From NCBI RefSeq assembly GCF_030503855.1, contig NZ_CP129971.1, positions 2,294,001-2,358,000 on the forward strand: DNA of 64,000 nt, given 5' to 3'. The position numbers were made by a program, and so were the translations under genes. The notes beneath the pieces are model-generated. The model ran no database searches and had not been told where the DNA came from. It was given only the letters and a program-made list of their open reading frames with translations. Origin of the DNA: Marivirga salinae. GTDB taxonomy: Bacteria; Bacteroidota; Bacteroidia; Cytophagales; Cyclobacteriaceae. This document shows, piece by piece, positions 45,559 through 54,427 of the stretch; position 1 is the first letter of the stretch; the number at the start of each line of letters is the position of its first letter.

Positions 45559-47370
45559 ATGCGATTTAGACCAATTGTCATTTTTGGAGTGATTTTAATT
45601 TTAAGTGTATTTCAACTGAATGCACAAACAAATTATCAGTCAGATTATCTGTCAGGTAAGAATTACTTTAAGGCTGGAGAATATCAAAGAGCACAGAATC
45701 ATTTCCAAAAGCTATTGGACATAAATGAAAGCAATCCATTTTATCTATACGCTTCTTATTACTATGCTTTATCGGCATATGAAACGGGTGATGTTGAATC
45801 AGCAATGGAGATATTAAGAGGAATTCGCTCCACACATCCTGATTGGGATAAAATAGCGGAAGTGGAGGTTTGGTATGGGAAAATGTTATTAGAAGAGGGC
45901 GATTTATTTAAAGGTATAGAAGTTCTGAATGCAATAGAAGCGAAGGATGTAAAGCCTATAGCTGAAGATCTTGAAAAAAGTTTGTTGCTGAGCTATGATA
46001 GTATTCCACTATTGCAGAAGGCCATTGAATTAAATCCGTACGATAAAATTTTGGCTCAACATTTGGCTAATAAAATTAGTCGCCAACCATTGGTGGAAAG
46101 AAAAGTTGAGTTAATGGAGTTCTTAATAGATTCATTTGATTTAAATAGAAGTGGATTTGATTTTGTAGATGAAAGTGTTTCGCAAATGAAAGATACATAC
46201 AGGGTAGGTGTAATGCTCCCTTTTATGGCTGATGGATTAAGCACTTCCAAAGGAAATAAAGGCAATCAGTTTATACTAGATATATATCAAGGTATTTCGG
46301 AGGCAGTTGCAGAGTTAAATAAAGAAAAAGAGCAAATACAACTGTTTGCATATGATACTCAGCAAGATAGCGCAGCAACGGCAGAGCTTTTAGAAAGTGG
46401 AGATTTAGAACAGATGGATTTGATTATCGGGCCATTATATCCAGATCCAGCTCAATTGGTCAGAGAGTATTCAGCTAAGAATCGAATTAATATGGTAAAT
46501 CCTCTTTCAACTAATTCTGTAACTATTGGAACAAATCCTTATTCGTTTTTGATGAAATCGACTTCAGAAACTAGAGCTAAAATAGCAGCGAACTATGCTA
46601 AACAGAACTTTAAAAATAAGAATGCTACCATTTTTTATGGAGATAAGGAGCAAGATTCTGTTTTCGCTTATAATTATAAGGAATACTTAGAGGCGGACTC
46701 TTTTAATATTACCTGGATGGCAGCTGCACGAGATCCACTGGCAAGTACTGAGATTTTAAGGACTTTAACAGAAGTTTTCGATACTGATACGCTCAAAAAT
46801 CAAAATAAGGTTTATATAAGTAATACAGTAAAAGTGAGGGTAGGAGAAGAAGATTCTTTGATTTTAAGCAGAGATACAATAGGTCATGTAATGGTAGCTT
46901 CATCAGATAATTTATTAGTATCTAATGTTTTAAGTGCTTTGGATACCAGAAGAGATAGTATTCCTGTGATCGGTTTTGATGATTGGTTAGAAATGAATCA
47001 AATTTCTTTTGATCAGCTACAGAGGATGAAAGTAATAATGGTAGGGCAAAATTATTTTGATTTCAGCTCACCTGAAGTAGCAGAATTTAAAGAAGATTAT
47101 AGAAAAACATATAACAAATTGCCTTCACATTTTAGTTATGATGGATATGAAACTATGCGATATTTTGGCGAAAAACTTATAGAGTATGGGAATTACTATC
47201 AATACGGAATTTATAAAGAAGGATTTCAACCAGGGTATTTATACTTTGGATTTGATTATACCAATGCTAATGATAATCAAGTAGTTCCGATTACTACTAT
47301 GGAGTCTTTAGAATTGAAAATGCTGAATTATGAGGAGGTAGATGAAATGCCTTCTGATTTTAAAGAATAG
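45559..47370 (+). CDS. TPR plus type 1 periplasmic-binding-fold protein
   Basis: 603 residues. Signal peptide about 1-22 (FQLNAQ). TPR-like helices about 25-190 (YLSGKNYFKAGEYQRAQNHF, YYALSAYETGDVESAMEILR) precede a leucine-binding-protein-type domain about 215-590 (YRVGVMLPFMADG, LIIGPLYPDPAQLVREYS, FSYDGYETMRYFG). Bacteroidota homologues are usually labelled ABC-transporter substrate-binding or LysM proteins; no LysM and no transporter genes are present here. The layout also recalls penicillin-binding-protein activators of the LpoA type (TPR plus periplasmic-binding fold), a tentative analogy. Confidence 0.75.
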   Translation: MRFRPIVIFGVILILSVFQLNAQTNYQSDYLSGKNYFKAGEYQRAQNHFQKLLDINESNPFYLYASYYYALSAYETGDVESAMEILRGIRSTHPDWDKIAEVEVWYGKMLLEEGDLFKGIEVLNAIEAKDVKPIAEDLEKSLLLSYDSIPLLQKAIELNPYDKILAQHLANKISRQPLVERKVELMEFLIDSFDLNRSGFDFVDESVSQMKDTYRVGVMLPFMADGLSTSKGNKGNQFILDIYQGISEAVAELNKEKEQIQLFAYDTQQDSAATAELLESGDLEQMDLIIGPLYPDPAQLVREYSAKNRINMVNPLSTNSVTIGTNPYSFLMKSTSETRAKIAANYAKQNFKNKNATIFYGDKEQDSVFAYNYKEYLEADSFNITWMAAARDPLASTEILRTLTEVFDTDTLKNQNKVYISNTVKVRVGEEDSLILSRDTIGHVMVASSDNLLVSNVLSALDTRRDSIPVIGFDDWLEMNQISFDQLQRMKVIMVGQNYFDFSSPEVAEFKEDYRKTYNKLPSHFSYDGYETMRYFGEKLIEYGNYYQYGIYKEGFQPGYLYFGFDYTNANDNQVVPITTMESLELKMLNYEEVDEMPSDFKE

Positions 47371-47496
47371 AATTAAATCATTATATAAAGATTTTCAGGT
47401 GATTATAAATAATTATTTAAAGTAATTACCAGATTATAAAACTCAAATGAGATAATTTGTGTGATTAAATTTTAGAATCAATTAAATTAAAAATAC

Positions 47497-48792
47497 ATGC
47501 TGGATAAGTCCAAAAGCAAAGAATTATTTAGAAAAGCGCAGAACTTTATACCTGGTGGAGTAAACTCCCCCGTAAGAGCATTTAAAGCTGTAGGCGGAGA
47601 CCCAATTTTTGTGAAAAGTGCAAAAGGAGCCTATATGTATGATGAGGATGAAAATCGATATATAGACCTTATCAATTCTTGGGGACCAATGATTTTAGGA
47701 CATGGAAATGAAGCTATTGAAGCTGCCGTGGCCGATGCTTTGAAAAATTCACTTTCCTTTGGTGCACCAACTGCTAAAGAAATTGAAATAGCAGAATTAA
47801 TTACACATATGGTGCCTTCTATCGAAAAAGTTAGAATGGTGAATTCTGGTACAGAAGCCACTATGTCCGCTGTGAGACTTGCTCGAGGATTTACAGGAAG
47901 AGATAAAGTCTTGAAATTTGAAGGTTGTTATCATGGTCATGGCGATAGTTTTTTGATAGCAGCAGGAAGTGGTGCGGCCACAATGGGAACCCCTAACTCT
48001 CCTGGAGTAACTACAGGCACTGCCAAAGATACTTTAACAGCTCCTTTTAATGATTTGGAAGCTGTTAAAAAGATAGTAGAACAAAATAAAGGAGAAATTG
48101 CAGCACTAATTGTGGAGCCAGTTGCGGGAAATATGGGATGCGTCATCCCAAAAGAAGGATATCTTCAAGGATTGAGAGACATTTGCGACCAAGAAGAAAT
48201 TGTCTTGATTTTTGATGAAGTAATGACGGGCTTTAGATTATCAAAAGCTGGTGCTCAAGGAATTTATGGAATTAAACCTGATATTACCACGCTTGGTAAA
48301 ATTATAGGCGGAGGTATGCCAGTTGGTGCATACGGAGGTAGAAAGGAAATCATGGATTTTGTTTCTCCTCAAGGCCCAGTTTATCAAGCCGGAACCCTTT
48401 CAGGTAATCCAATTGCAATGTCAGCGGGATTGACAATGCTACATTACCTCAATGACCACGATGAAGTTTATGATCAAATAGCAGCATCTGGAAAATATTT
48501 AGCAAAGGAGATTGCTAAAGTGAATACTGCCTTAGGTAAAAACTATACAATCAATCAATTAGGATCAATGATCAGTGTTTTCTTTACAGATCAGCCAGTA
48601 GATAATTTTGATGGGACAAAAGCTTGTGATACAGAGATGTTTGGGAAGTACTTCCAAGGTATGCTAAATGAGGGGGTGTATTTACCGCCAGCACAATATG
48701 AATCTTGGTTTTTATCTACTTCACTTTCCGCAGAAGATTTGGATCATATCGTGAAATCACATGAAAAAGTTTTGAAAAACCTTTTAACATAA
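47497..48792 (+). CDS. hemL: glutamate-1-semialdehyde 2,1-aminomutase
   Basis: 431 residues. PLP-dependent fold-type I aminomutase that makes 5-aminolevulinate for haem. Visible signatures: FIPGGVNSPVRAFKAVGG, INSWGPMILGHG, MVNSGTEATMSAVRLAR, CYHGHGDSFL, FDEVMTGFR, and PLP Lys268 in TTLGKIIGGGMPVGAYGG. Haem supply fits the many c-type cytochromes further along the window. It ends at a short hairpin. Confidence 0.97.
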   Translation: MLDKSKSKELFRKAQNFIPGGVNSPVRAFKAVGGDPIFVKSAKGAYMYDEDENRYIDLINSWGPMILGHGNEAIEAAVADALKNSLSFGAPTAKEIEIAELITHMVPSIEKVRMVNSGTEATMSAVRLARGFTGRDKVLKFEGCYHGHGDSFLIAAGSGAATMGTPNSPGVTTGTAKDTLTAPFNDLEAVKKIVEQNKGEIAALIVEPVAGNMGCVIPKEGYLQGLRDICDQEEIVLIFDEVMTGFRLSKAGAQGIYGIKPDITTLGKIIGGGMPVGAYGGRKEIMDFVSPQGPVYQAGTLSGNPIAMSAGLTMLHYLNDHDEVYDQIAASGKYLAKEIAKVNTALGKNYTINQLGSMISVFFTDQPVDNFDGTKACDTEMFGKYFQGMLNEGVYLPPAQYESWFLSTSLSAEDLDHIVKSHEKVLKNLLT

Positions 48793-48853
48793 GTGGTTTC
48801 TGAAAAAATAATTGCTATTTTTCCTTAATTTAATAGGAATTTTTCTCAATTAG

Positions 48854-48874
48854 GGACTACATTTATTGTAGTCC
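48854..48874 (+). terminator. probable terminator of hemL
   Basis: GGACTACA (48854-48861) pairs with TGTAGTCC (48867-48874) across a 5-base loop; the following tract is TAATTTATT, a weak T-run. Confidence 0.5.
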
Positions 48875-48916
48875 TAATTTATTATTATATTTACAGCTGT
48901 AAAAAAAAGAATTATA

Positions 48917-49966
48917 GTGAAAATAGTAAGACTCGCACTCATCATAGCAATTTCGTATAGTTTTGTCTTTTCCTCGGAAGCACAATTTAGACGCAGATCG
49001 GAAAACAAGACCGTTACATATGAAGAAATGTATAATGATCCTTATGACATTAATAAGTTGTTCATAGGAATTACTCCAGCCTACGGTGATATACATGTAA
49101 CTAATATAACAACGGGTTTTGGTGTAGATGCCACTTATTATTTAAATGATTTCATGCATTTTAAAGCTCATGCAAGAACTCCTTATTTTATAGGAAGCGA
49201 TTTTGCTAGAAATTCTGCTGATAAAAATGGGGCAGACTCTCAATCAAGGTTTCGAACATTCTTTTTTGCAGAAGCAAGTGCATCCTATCACATTTGGGAT
49301 AAAGAGCAAGAATCTCAAAGTAAGATACCGCTCTATTCTAAAAATTATGAAGGTGCTGAATGGGCAGCTAAAGTTCCACAGAGAGCAGATATTCCTAATA
49401 AACGTAGAGAAATATTGTTTGCTCGTTTAGGTGGTGTTTATTATCAAACTACATCAGAATTAAGTAGAGCAATTGCTGCGCAAGACGTAACGGTTAATCC
49501 AGTTGGAGCAACAGAAGAAACTGCTAATTCCCTTTCTGGAGAATCAGAAGAGGCAGTTTTTGGTAATGTACTAGGTGCAGGTGTTTCAGTTGGTGGTGGC
49601 TTTACTTGGATTAAAAACTTTGCTGCAAAACCGGATAAAACATACGAAGAGTTAGTGGATGATCATGTTTTTTCAACTTTTATGGATTTATTTATCTTTC
49701 CAATGGTAATTGCACAAAACTTTTATCATAAACCCGCTGGAGCTACTGATTTTATTCATTATAATGCTTCAACTATTAATACTTTCAAGTTTGGTGGGAG
49801 AATCGGAATTGATGGTCACTTTAATAGAACATTAGGATGGGGCTACGGTGCTGAAATAGGCTTAAGACCTGGCCTCGCCAAAAGAGGTTTTTATGGGATG
49901 TTAAAAATCACCTTTCCAATGTATGGTACCAAGCTTGATTATAGCGTAGAAGCTTTTGGTAGATAA
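48917..49966 (+). CDS. hypothetical secreted outer-membrane protein
   Basis: 349 residues starting at GTG, which begins a good signal peptide (MKIVRLALIIAISYSFVFSSEAQ). I do not recognise a family. What is visible: an N-terminal RRRSENKTVTYEEMYNDPYDINKLFIGITPAYGD segment (shortened), several amphipathic beta-strands with alternating aromatic residues, glycine-rich GNVLGAGVSVGGGFTWIK, and a terminal ITFPMYGTKLDYSVEAFGR strand. These suggest an outer-membrane barrel. It stands between hemL and a sodium/proton antiporter with its own likely promoter (ATTG-N17-TATATTTA near 48870-48895). Confidence 0.7.
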   Translation: MKIVRLALIIAISYSFVFSSEAQFRRRSENKTVTYEEMYNDPYDINKLFIGITPAYGDIHVTNITTGFGVDATYYLNDFMHFKAHARTPYFIGSDFARNSADKNGADSQSRFRTFFFAEASASYHIWDKEQESQSKIPLYSKNYEGAEWAAKVPQRADIPNKRREILFARLGGVYYQTTSELSRAIAAQDVTVNPVGATEETANSLSGESEEAVFGNVLGAGVSVGGGFTWIKNFAAKPDKTYEELVDDHVFSTFMDLFIFPMVIAQNFYHKPAGATDFIHYNASTINTFKFGGRIGIDGHFNRTLGWGYGAEIGLRPGLAKRGFYGMLKITFPMYGTKLDYSVEAFGR

Positions 49967-50141
49967 TTTATTCTGCCAATCTTTCTGAATTTAATCAGTT
50001 ATTTATATCCTACTAATATTACTTTAGTAAATTGTTTTTGTACTTTTTCGATGAATGCTCAATTATTATCGAGGCATTATTCTTTTTAATTACTATTTTG
50101 ACGCTATAAAAATTGTTAAACTAAATAATCATTAAAGAATA

Positions 50142-51386
50142 ATGGGAGTCTTAGACCTTATCACGCTTTTAATCTTTTTAGCTGCAGTTTTCACTTTTAT
50201 TAATGTTAATTATTTAAAATTACCATCTACCATTGGTTTGATGATAATTGCATTAGTCCTTTCGGTTTTAATTCTATTATCTGGTTATATATTTCCTGAG
50301 ATTACTGATTTGGCAATTTCCATAGTCTCAGAGTTTGACTTTAAAGAAGTTCTCCTCGATGTGATGCTGAGTTTCTTATTATTTGCAGGGGCATTATCCA
50401 TTAACGTTAAAAGTCTTAAAGAAGAACGCTGGCCAATATTAATTTTTGCTACTCTTGGAGTTCTGATTTCTACTTTTGTAGTAGGTTTTTTAATGTTCTA
50501 TGTTTTTGCTTTTTTTGGCTACGAGATTGATTTAATTTATTGTTTGCTATTTGGGGCTTTAATTTCACCCACAGATCCTATAGCTGTTTTAGCTTTACTA
50601 TCTGATGCAAAAGTGTCCAAAAAATTGGAAATTAAAATTGCGGGTGAATCATTATTCAATGATGGTATAGGTGTTGTTACTTTTTTAACAATTTTGGGCT
50701 TGGCGCAATCAGGCGTTGAAAATTTCAGCATAGGTAGCACATTAGGTCTATTTGGAGTAGAAGTAGGTGGAGGAATTTTATTAGGTGCTGTTTTTGGTTT
50801 CTTTGGTTTAAAGTTGCTAGAAATCATTGATAATGCGCATGTTGAATTAGAGGTGTTAGTCACTTTATCTTTAGTGATGGTATCTTATCGTGCGGCTGAA
50901 TTTTTACATATTTCAGGCCCACTGGCAGTCGTTGTTTTAGGTTTATTTCTAAGTAAGGAAGGTCATTCTGCCGAAACTGAAAAAGCTACAGGAGATTATG
51001 TTTACAAATTCTGGCACTTAGTAGATGAAGCACTTAATGCAATTTTGTTTATATTAATAGGGCTTGAAATCATTGTCATATCTAAAGAGTACCATCCTGA
51101 TTATTTCTTAATTGGATTGTGCGCTATTGTGGTTGTATTATTTGCACGCTTAGTCGGAGTGGGAATTCCCGTTAAGATCATGGAGCGGCTCAGGTCTTTC
51201 GAGAAAAATACCTTAGCCATTCTCACCTGGGGTGGTTTACGTGGAGGTATCTCAGTGGCATTGGCCTTATCAATACCAGATGATTTTGAAGCAAAAAATA
51301 TAATTCTTTCGGCAACTTATTCTGTAGTAGTGTTCTCAATTCTTGTACAAGGATTAACGATTAAGAAATTAGTACCCAAGAAATAA
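50142..51386 (+). CDS. Na+/H+ (cation/proton) antiporter, CPA1/NhaP type
   Basis: 414 residues with about 12 membrane segments. CPA1 motifs: GALISPTDPIAVLALL, GESLFNDGIGVVTFLTI (the ion-binding acidic ND region) and LAILTWGGLRGGISVALALS. It should exchange sodium or potassium for protons across the inner membrane for pH and salt balance, as expected in a marine bacterium. There is no C-terminal cytoplasmic domain, the short form. The gene stands alone and ends at a bidirectional terminator shared with the pentapeptide-repeat gene. Confidence 0.92.
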   Translation: MGVLDLITLLIFLAAVFTFINVNYLKLPSTIGLMIIALVLSVLILLSGYIFPEITDLAISIVSEFDFKEVLLDVMLSFLLFAGALSINVKSLKEERWPILIFATLGVLISTFVVGFLMFYVFAFFGYEIDLIYCLLFGALISPTDPIAVLALLSDAKVSKKLEIKIAGESLFNDGIGVVTFLTILGLAQSGVENFSIGSTLGLFGVEVGGGILLGAVFGFFGLKLLEIIDNAHVELEVLVTLSLVMVSYRAAEFLHISGPLAVVVLGLFLSKEGHSAETEKATGDYVYKFWHLVDEALNAILFILIGLEIIVISKEYHPDYFLIGLCAIVVVLFARLVGVGIPVKIMERLRSFEKNTLAILTWGGLRGGISVALALSIPDDFEAKNIILSATYSVVVFSILVQGLTIKKLVPKK

Positions 51387-51404
51387 AAGTGTTTATATTT
51401 TTTT

Positions 51405-51437
51405 AAAGTAGAGCATTCAATTTTAATGCTCTACTTT
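51405..51437. terminator. bidirectional terminator
   Basis: AAAGTAGAGCATT (51405-51417) pairs perfectly with AATGCTCTACTTT (51425-51437) over 13 bp, with T-rich flanks on both sides. It overlaps the last codons of the pentapeptide-repeat gene. Confidence 0.8.
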
Positions 51438-51995
51438 TATTTTATACTTACCTAAAAGACCAGGAAGTCCATCCAAAGTAAATTTTGCATTCTTTAGTTT
51501 ATTCATTTCTGGATCAAAACTGTAATTATTGGCATTTCTGAAATCTGCTTTTTGTAAATCACAATTTTCAAAGATTGCTCCTGATAAATCTGAATGTTGA
51601 AATTGTGAATCACGGAGGTCACATTCTGCAAAATCCACTTCAATAAGTTTTGAATCGATAAATTTAGTTTTAGGTATTTGAAGTTGAAAAAACACAGAAT
51701 GATTAAGTTGGCAGCCTTCAAAACTCAAGGATAATCCAAAAGTATTACAATCATCAAAATGAACTCCTAATATTTTGCAGTCTCTAAATTCAACGGTTTG
51801 TAAAGACGTATTATTCATTTTCACTGAACTTAAATTACAATCTTCAAATACACAATCCATAAACTTTAAGCTTGAAAGGTCGCAGTTTTGAAAATTACAA
51901 TTTTTGAATAGACAAACTTCGTATTCAGCAATTTCAATTCCATCTCTAGAAAAATCTTTGTTGGTAAAGGTCTCTTCTGTTATAATTTTTTCCAC
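51423..51995 (-). CDS. pentapeptide-repeat protein
   Basis: 190 residues made almost wholly of A(D/N)LXX-type five-residue units with C/F at the centre (FKNCNFQNCDLSSLKF, FEDCNLSSVKMN, DLRDSQFQHSDLSGAIFENC), which form a right-handed quadrilateral beta-helix. No signal peptide, so cytoplasmic. Such proteins range from DNA mimics that protect gyrase (Qnr type) to proteins of unknown role; the length is near that of Qnr but no further support is visible. Monocistronic, convergent with the antiporter gene. Confidence 0.88.
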   Translation of the reverse strand: MEKIITEETFTNKDFSRDGIEIAEYEVCLFKNCNFQNCDLSSLKFMDCVFEDCNLSSVKMNNTSLQTVEFRDCKILGVHFDDCNTFGLSLSFEGCQLNHSVFFQLQIPKTKFIDSKLIEVDFAECDLRDSQFQHSDLSGAIFENCDLQKADFRNANNYSFDPEMNKLKNAKFTLDGLPGLLGKYKIKVEH

Positions 51996-52077
51996 TTTCT
52001 TAAGTTGCTTTGTTTTAGCTGCAAATTATGATTTTAATTTCTTTTAAAGGAAATAGGCCTTGCTTTTTGCAAGCCAC

Positions 52078-52113
52078 ATGACAATTGTCATCTATTTCGT
52101 AACTTTTGTTACG
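52078..52113 (+). promoter_or_regulatory. tandem palindromic operators of the thiosulfate operon
   Basis: ATGACAATTGTCAT (52078-52091) is a perfect 14-bp palindrome and CGTAACTTTTGTTACG (52098-52113) has perfect 6-bp arms around a 4-base spacer. Their centres are 21 bp apart, two helical turns. The second is centred about 41-42 bases before the start predicted from the -7 box at 52135, the classic place for a Crp/Fnr-type activator. The identity of the regulator is unknown. Confidence 0.5.
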
Positions 52114-52134
52114 CCTCAATGAATGTTACTACAC

Positions 52135-52142
52135 TAATTTTG
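52135..52142 (+). promoter_or_regulatory. -7 element of the thiosulfate operon
   Basis: TAATTTTG matches TAnnTTTG. The nearest TTTG lies 26 bases upstream, too far for a normal -33 box, which would fit an activator-dependent promoter. Confidence 0.45.
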
Positions 52143-52234
52143 TTTTATCAATTTGGGAAAATGATGGGATGCATTATTTGAACAACTTGTTAAATGAATG
52201 TTTAAATAAGATTAAAACTTAAAAGAAATATTTT

Positions 52235-52810
52235 ATGAGTCAATTATTAGATTGGATAAGTCAACCATGGCCTTGGTATGTAGCAGGTCCTTTGATCGCA
52301 ATGGTTATGTTCTCCATGTTGTTTTTTGGAAAATCATTCGGGCTTTCAGCCAATTTAAGAACGATGTGCTCCATTTTGGGTGCTGGGAAATCTTGCGATT
52401 TTTTTGATTTTAATTGGAGAGACCAAATGTGGAATTTGGTTTTTGCTGCAGGCTTAGTTTTAGGTGGATTAATTTCCTATTTATATTTAGGTTATGAACC
52501 CGCTGCCAATATTTCTGAAACTACTATTACTGAATTAAAAGCTTTTGGAATTGAAAATCCAGGTGAGAATGTAGTGCCTACTGAAATTTTTAATTGGGAA
52601 AACTTACTATCTGTACAAGGCATCATTTTTATGGTCTTGGGTGGTTTTTTGGTAGGTTTTGGAACTCGATATGCCGGTGGATGTACTTCAGGCCATGCCA
52701 TTTCTGGCTTGAGTGATTTGCAACCAGCGTCACTTTTAGCAGTAGTAGGCTTCTTTATTGGAGGGCTAGTGATGACCTACTTTATTTTACCACATTTATT
52801 AGTAATGTGA
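52235..52810 (+). CDS. YeeE/YedE-family transporter, first half
   Basis: 191 residues with about five membrane segments. The family's functional cysteine motif is seen in TRYAGGCTSGHAISGLSDL. YeeE-family proteins import thiosulfate or related sulfur compounds through cysteine relay; in Bacteroidota the pore is often made by two half-length proteins. The second half follows at 52930. Position ahead of a thiosulfate-dehydrogenase-type cytochrome supports a sulfur substrate. A small CGGTC-AAT-GACCG hairpin lies in the gap between the halves. Confidence 0.88.
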   Translation: MSQLLDWISQPWPWYVAGPLIAMVMFSMLFFGKSFGLSANLRTMCSILGAGKSCDFFDFNWRDQMWNLVFAAGLVLGGLISYLYLGYEPAANISETTITELKAFGIENPGENVVPTEIFNWENLLSVQGIIFMVLGGFLVGFGTRYAGGCTSGHAISGLSDLQPASLLAVVGFFIGGLVMTYFILPHLLVM

Positions 52811-52929
52811 TTATTCTTAATTTTTAAAAAGAAAACGGTCAATGACCGACTTATTATTGAGGCTATATAGTTCAAATAATAAACTGTAGTCTCACAACGA
52901 TAGTAATTTAATTTAATCAAATAAAATAG

Positions 52930-53343
52930 ATGAAATTTTTAAGATATTTATTAATAGGGACTGTATTTGGGATTACGCTCGCAAAAGCGGAAGTGATTTC
53001 ATGGTTTAGAATTTACGAAATGTTCAAGTTCCAATCGTTCCATATGTATGGCGTGATTGGCTCAGCTATAGTAGTGGGAATTATTGTCATTCAGCTAATT
53101 AAAAGGAAAAAGCTAAAATCAATAGATGGTGAGAGAATTATCATTGCTCCAAAGCAATTTAGTTGGTCAAGATATATAATCGGTGGTACAATATTCGGTT
53201 TAGGCTGGGCTATGACAGGCGCTTGCCCTGGGCCTATGTTCATTTTATTAGGTAATGGTGTAGGTGTAATCTTAGTGGTGATAGCATCTGCTGTTTTAGG
53301 AACTTACGTTTATGGTAAAATAAGGCATAAATTACCCCACTAA
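52930..53343 (+). CDS. YeeE/YedE-family transporter, second half (DUF6691 type)
   Basis: 137 residues with four membrane segments and the matching cysteine motif GLGWAMTGACPGPMFILLGNG. It is the partner of the 52235 protein; together they equal one full YeeE. The substrate is probably thiosulfate, inferred from the family and from the TsdA-like gene 52 bases downstream. Confidence 0.88.
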   Translation: MKFLRYLLIGTVFGITLAKAEVISWFRIYEMFKFQSFHMYGVIGSAIVVGIIVIQLIKRKKLKSIDGERIIIAPKQFSWSRYIIGGTIFGLGWAMTGACPGPMFILLGNGVGVILVVIASAVLGTYVYGKIRHKLPH

Positions 53344-53395
53344 ATTTTTTAGGGAGGCTTAAAATTTGACCTGAATTTAATTTAATTATTGGGAA

Positions 53396-54427
53396 ATGGA
53401 CTTTTTAAAATTAATCAAAATGACAACGGCAATATTGTCAGTCATTTTGGCTATTGTATCAATACTTTTCATTGCGGTTATTTTTATAGATGAAGCCCCG
53501 CAATGGTTGGGGGTTTCATCAAAAACTGATCAGTTATGGCATTTGCCTAATATTGAGACTGATTTACCAGATGGTAAAAAGGGGAAACAAGTGAAATTTG
53601 GTTATTTATTGGCGACCGAATCCCCAAAATGGATGGGGCCTCAAGTCATTAATAAAGATAAAAGGCTCTATTCTGGAAATAATTTGACTTGTCAAAATTG
53701 CCATCTGGAAGCTGGTACCAAAGCTGGTTCAGGATCATGGGTAGGAGTAACCAATAGATTTCCGCAGTTTAGAGGCAGGGAAAATAAAATTGGAACTATT
53801 GAAGAACGCATCAATGGCTGCATGGAACGAAGTATGAATGGAAAAGCTTTGCCAGAAGATTCAGAGCAAATGGAAGCATTGGTTGCTTATATGGAATGGC
53901 TCAGTGAAGATGTTCCTGAAGATACAGCTAGTTGGTATAAAGGATTCATAAGTGTAAAAATTCCTGCAGTAAAAGCGGATACCATTTTCGGGAAACAGGT
54001 TTACATTAACGAATGTCAGGTTTGCCATGGCGAAAATGGACAAGGAACTAAGTTGGCAGATGAACGAAAAGGTTACCAATATCCACCACTTTGGGGAGAT
54101 GATTCCTTCAATCATGGTGCTGGGATGCATAGGGTTTTGACAGCAGCTCAATTTATAAAAGCTAATATGCCTCATCTGATTGCTACTAAAGAAAATCCAA
54201 AATTAACGGATGAAGAAGCCTTTCATGTGGCAGCATATATCAATAGTTTTAATAGACCTCAGAAAGCAGAAACGGAAAAGGATTTTCCAGATTTGAAATT
54301 AAAGCCTGTTTCAACAGCTTATGGTCCATGGGATGATCCGTTTCCTGCTGAACAGCATAAATTCGGACCATTTCAGCCTATAGTTCAATATTATGATAGT
54401 GTTTATCAAATCAAGAAAACCAAATAA
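53396..54427 (+). CDS. tsdA: dihaem c-type cytochrome, thiosulfate dehydrogenase (TsdA) type
   Basis: 343 residues. One N-terminal membrane anchor (about 10-31) with the rest periplasmic. Two cytochrome c domains bind haem at C99-H103 (CQNCHLEAGTKAGSGSW) and C207-H211 (CQVCHGENGQG). Cys142 in INGCMERSMNG matches the unusual axial cysteine of TsdA haem 1, and Met258 (ANMPH) suits the distal ligand of haem 2. TsdA joins two thiosulfates into tetrathionate, or runs in reverse, passing electrons to cytochrome c. Its stop codon is immediately followed by the ATG of the porin-like gene, so the two are surely co-transcribed. Direction of catalysis cannot be told from sequence. Confidence 0.85.
   Translation: MDFLKLIKMTTAILSVILAIVSILFIAVIFIDEAPQWLGVSSKTDQLWHLPNIETDLPDGKKGKQVKFGYLLATESPKWMGPQVINKDKRLYSGNNLTCQNCHLEAGTKAGSGSWVGVTNRFPQFRGRENKIGTIEERINGCMERSMNGKALPEDSEQMEALVAYMEWLSEDVPEDTASWYKGFISVKIPAVKADTIFGKQVYINECQVCHGENGQGTKLADERKGYQYPPLWGDDSFNHGAGMHRVLTAAQFIKANMPHLIATKENPKLTDEEAFHVAAYINSFNRPQKAETEKDFPDLKLKPVSTAYGPWDDPFPAEQHKFGPFQPIVQYYDSVYQIKKTK

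Noticed and set aside
51423..51995. Pentapeptide protein as a quinolone-resistance (Qnr) protein
   Set aside because: Length is similar but composition alone cannot separate Qnr from the many other pentapeptide proteins, and no loop features of Qnr could be confirmed.
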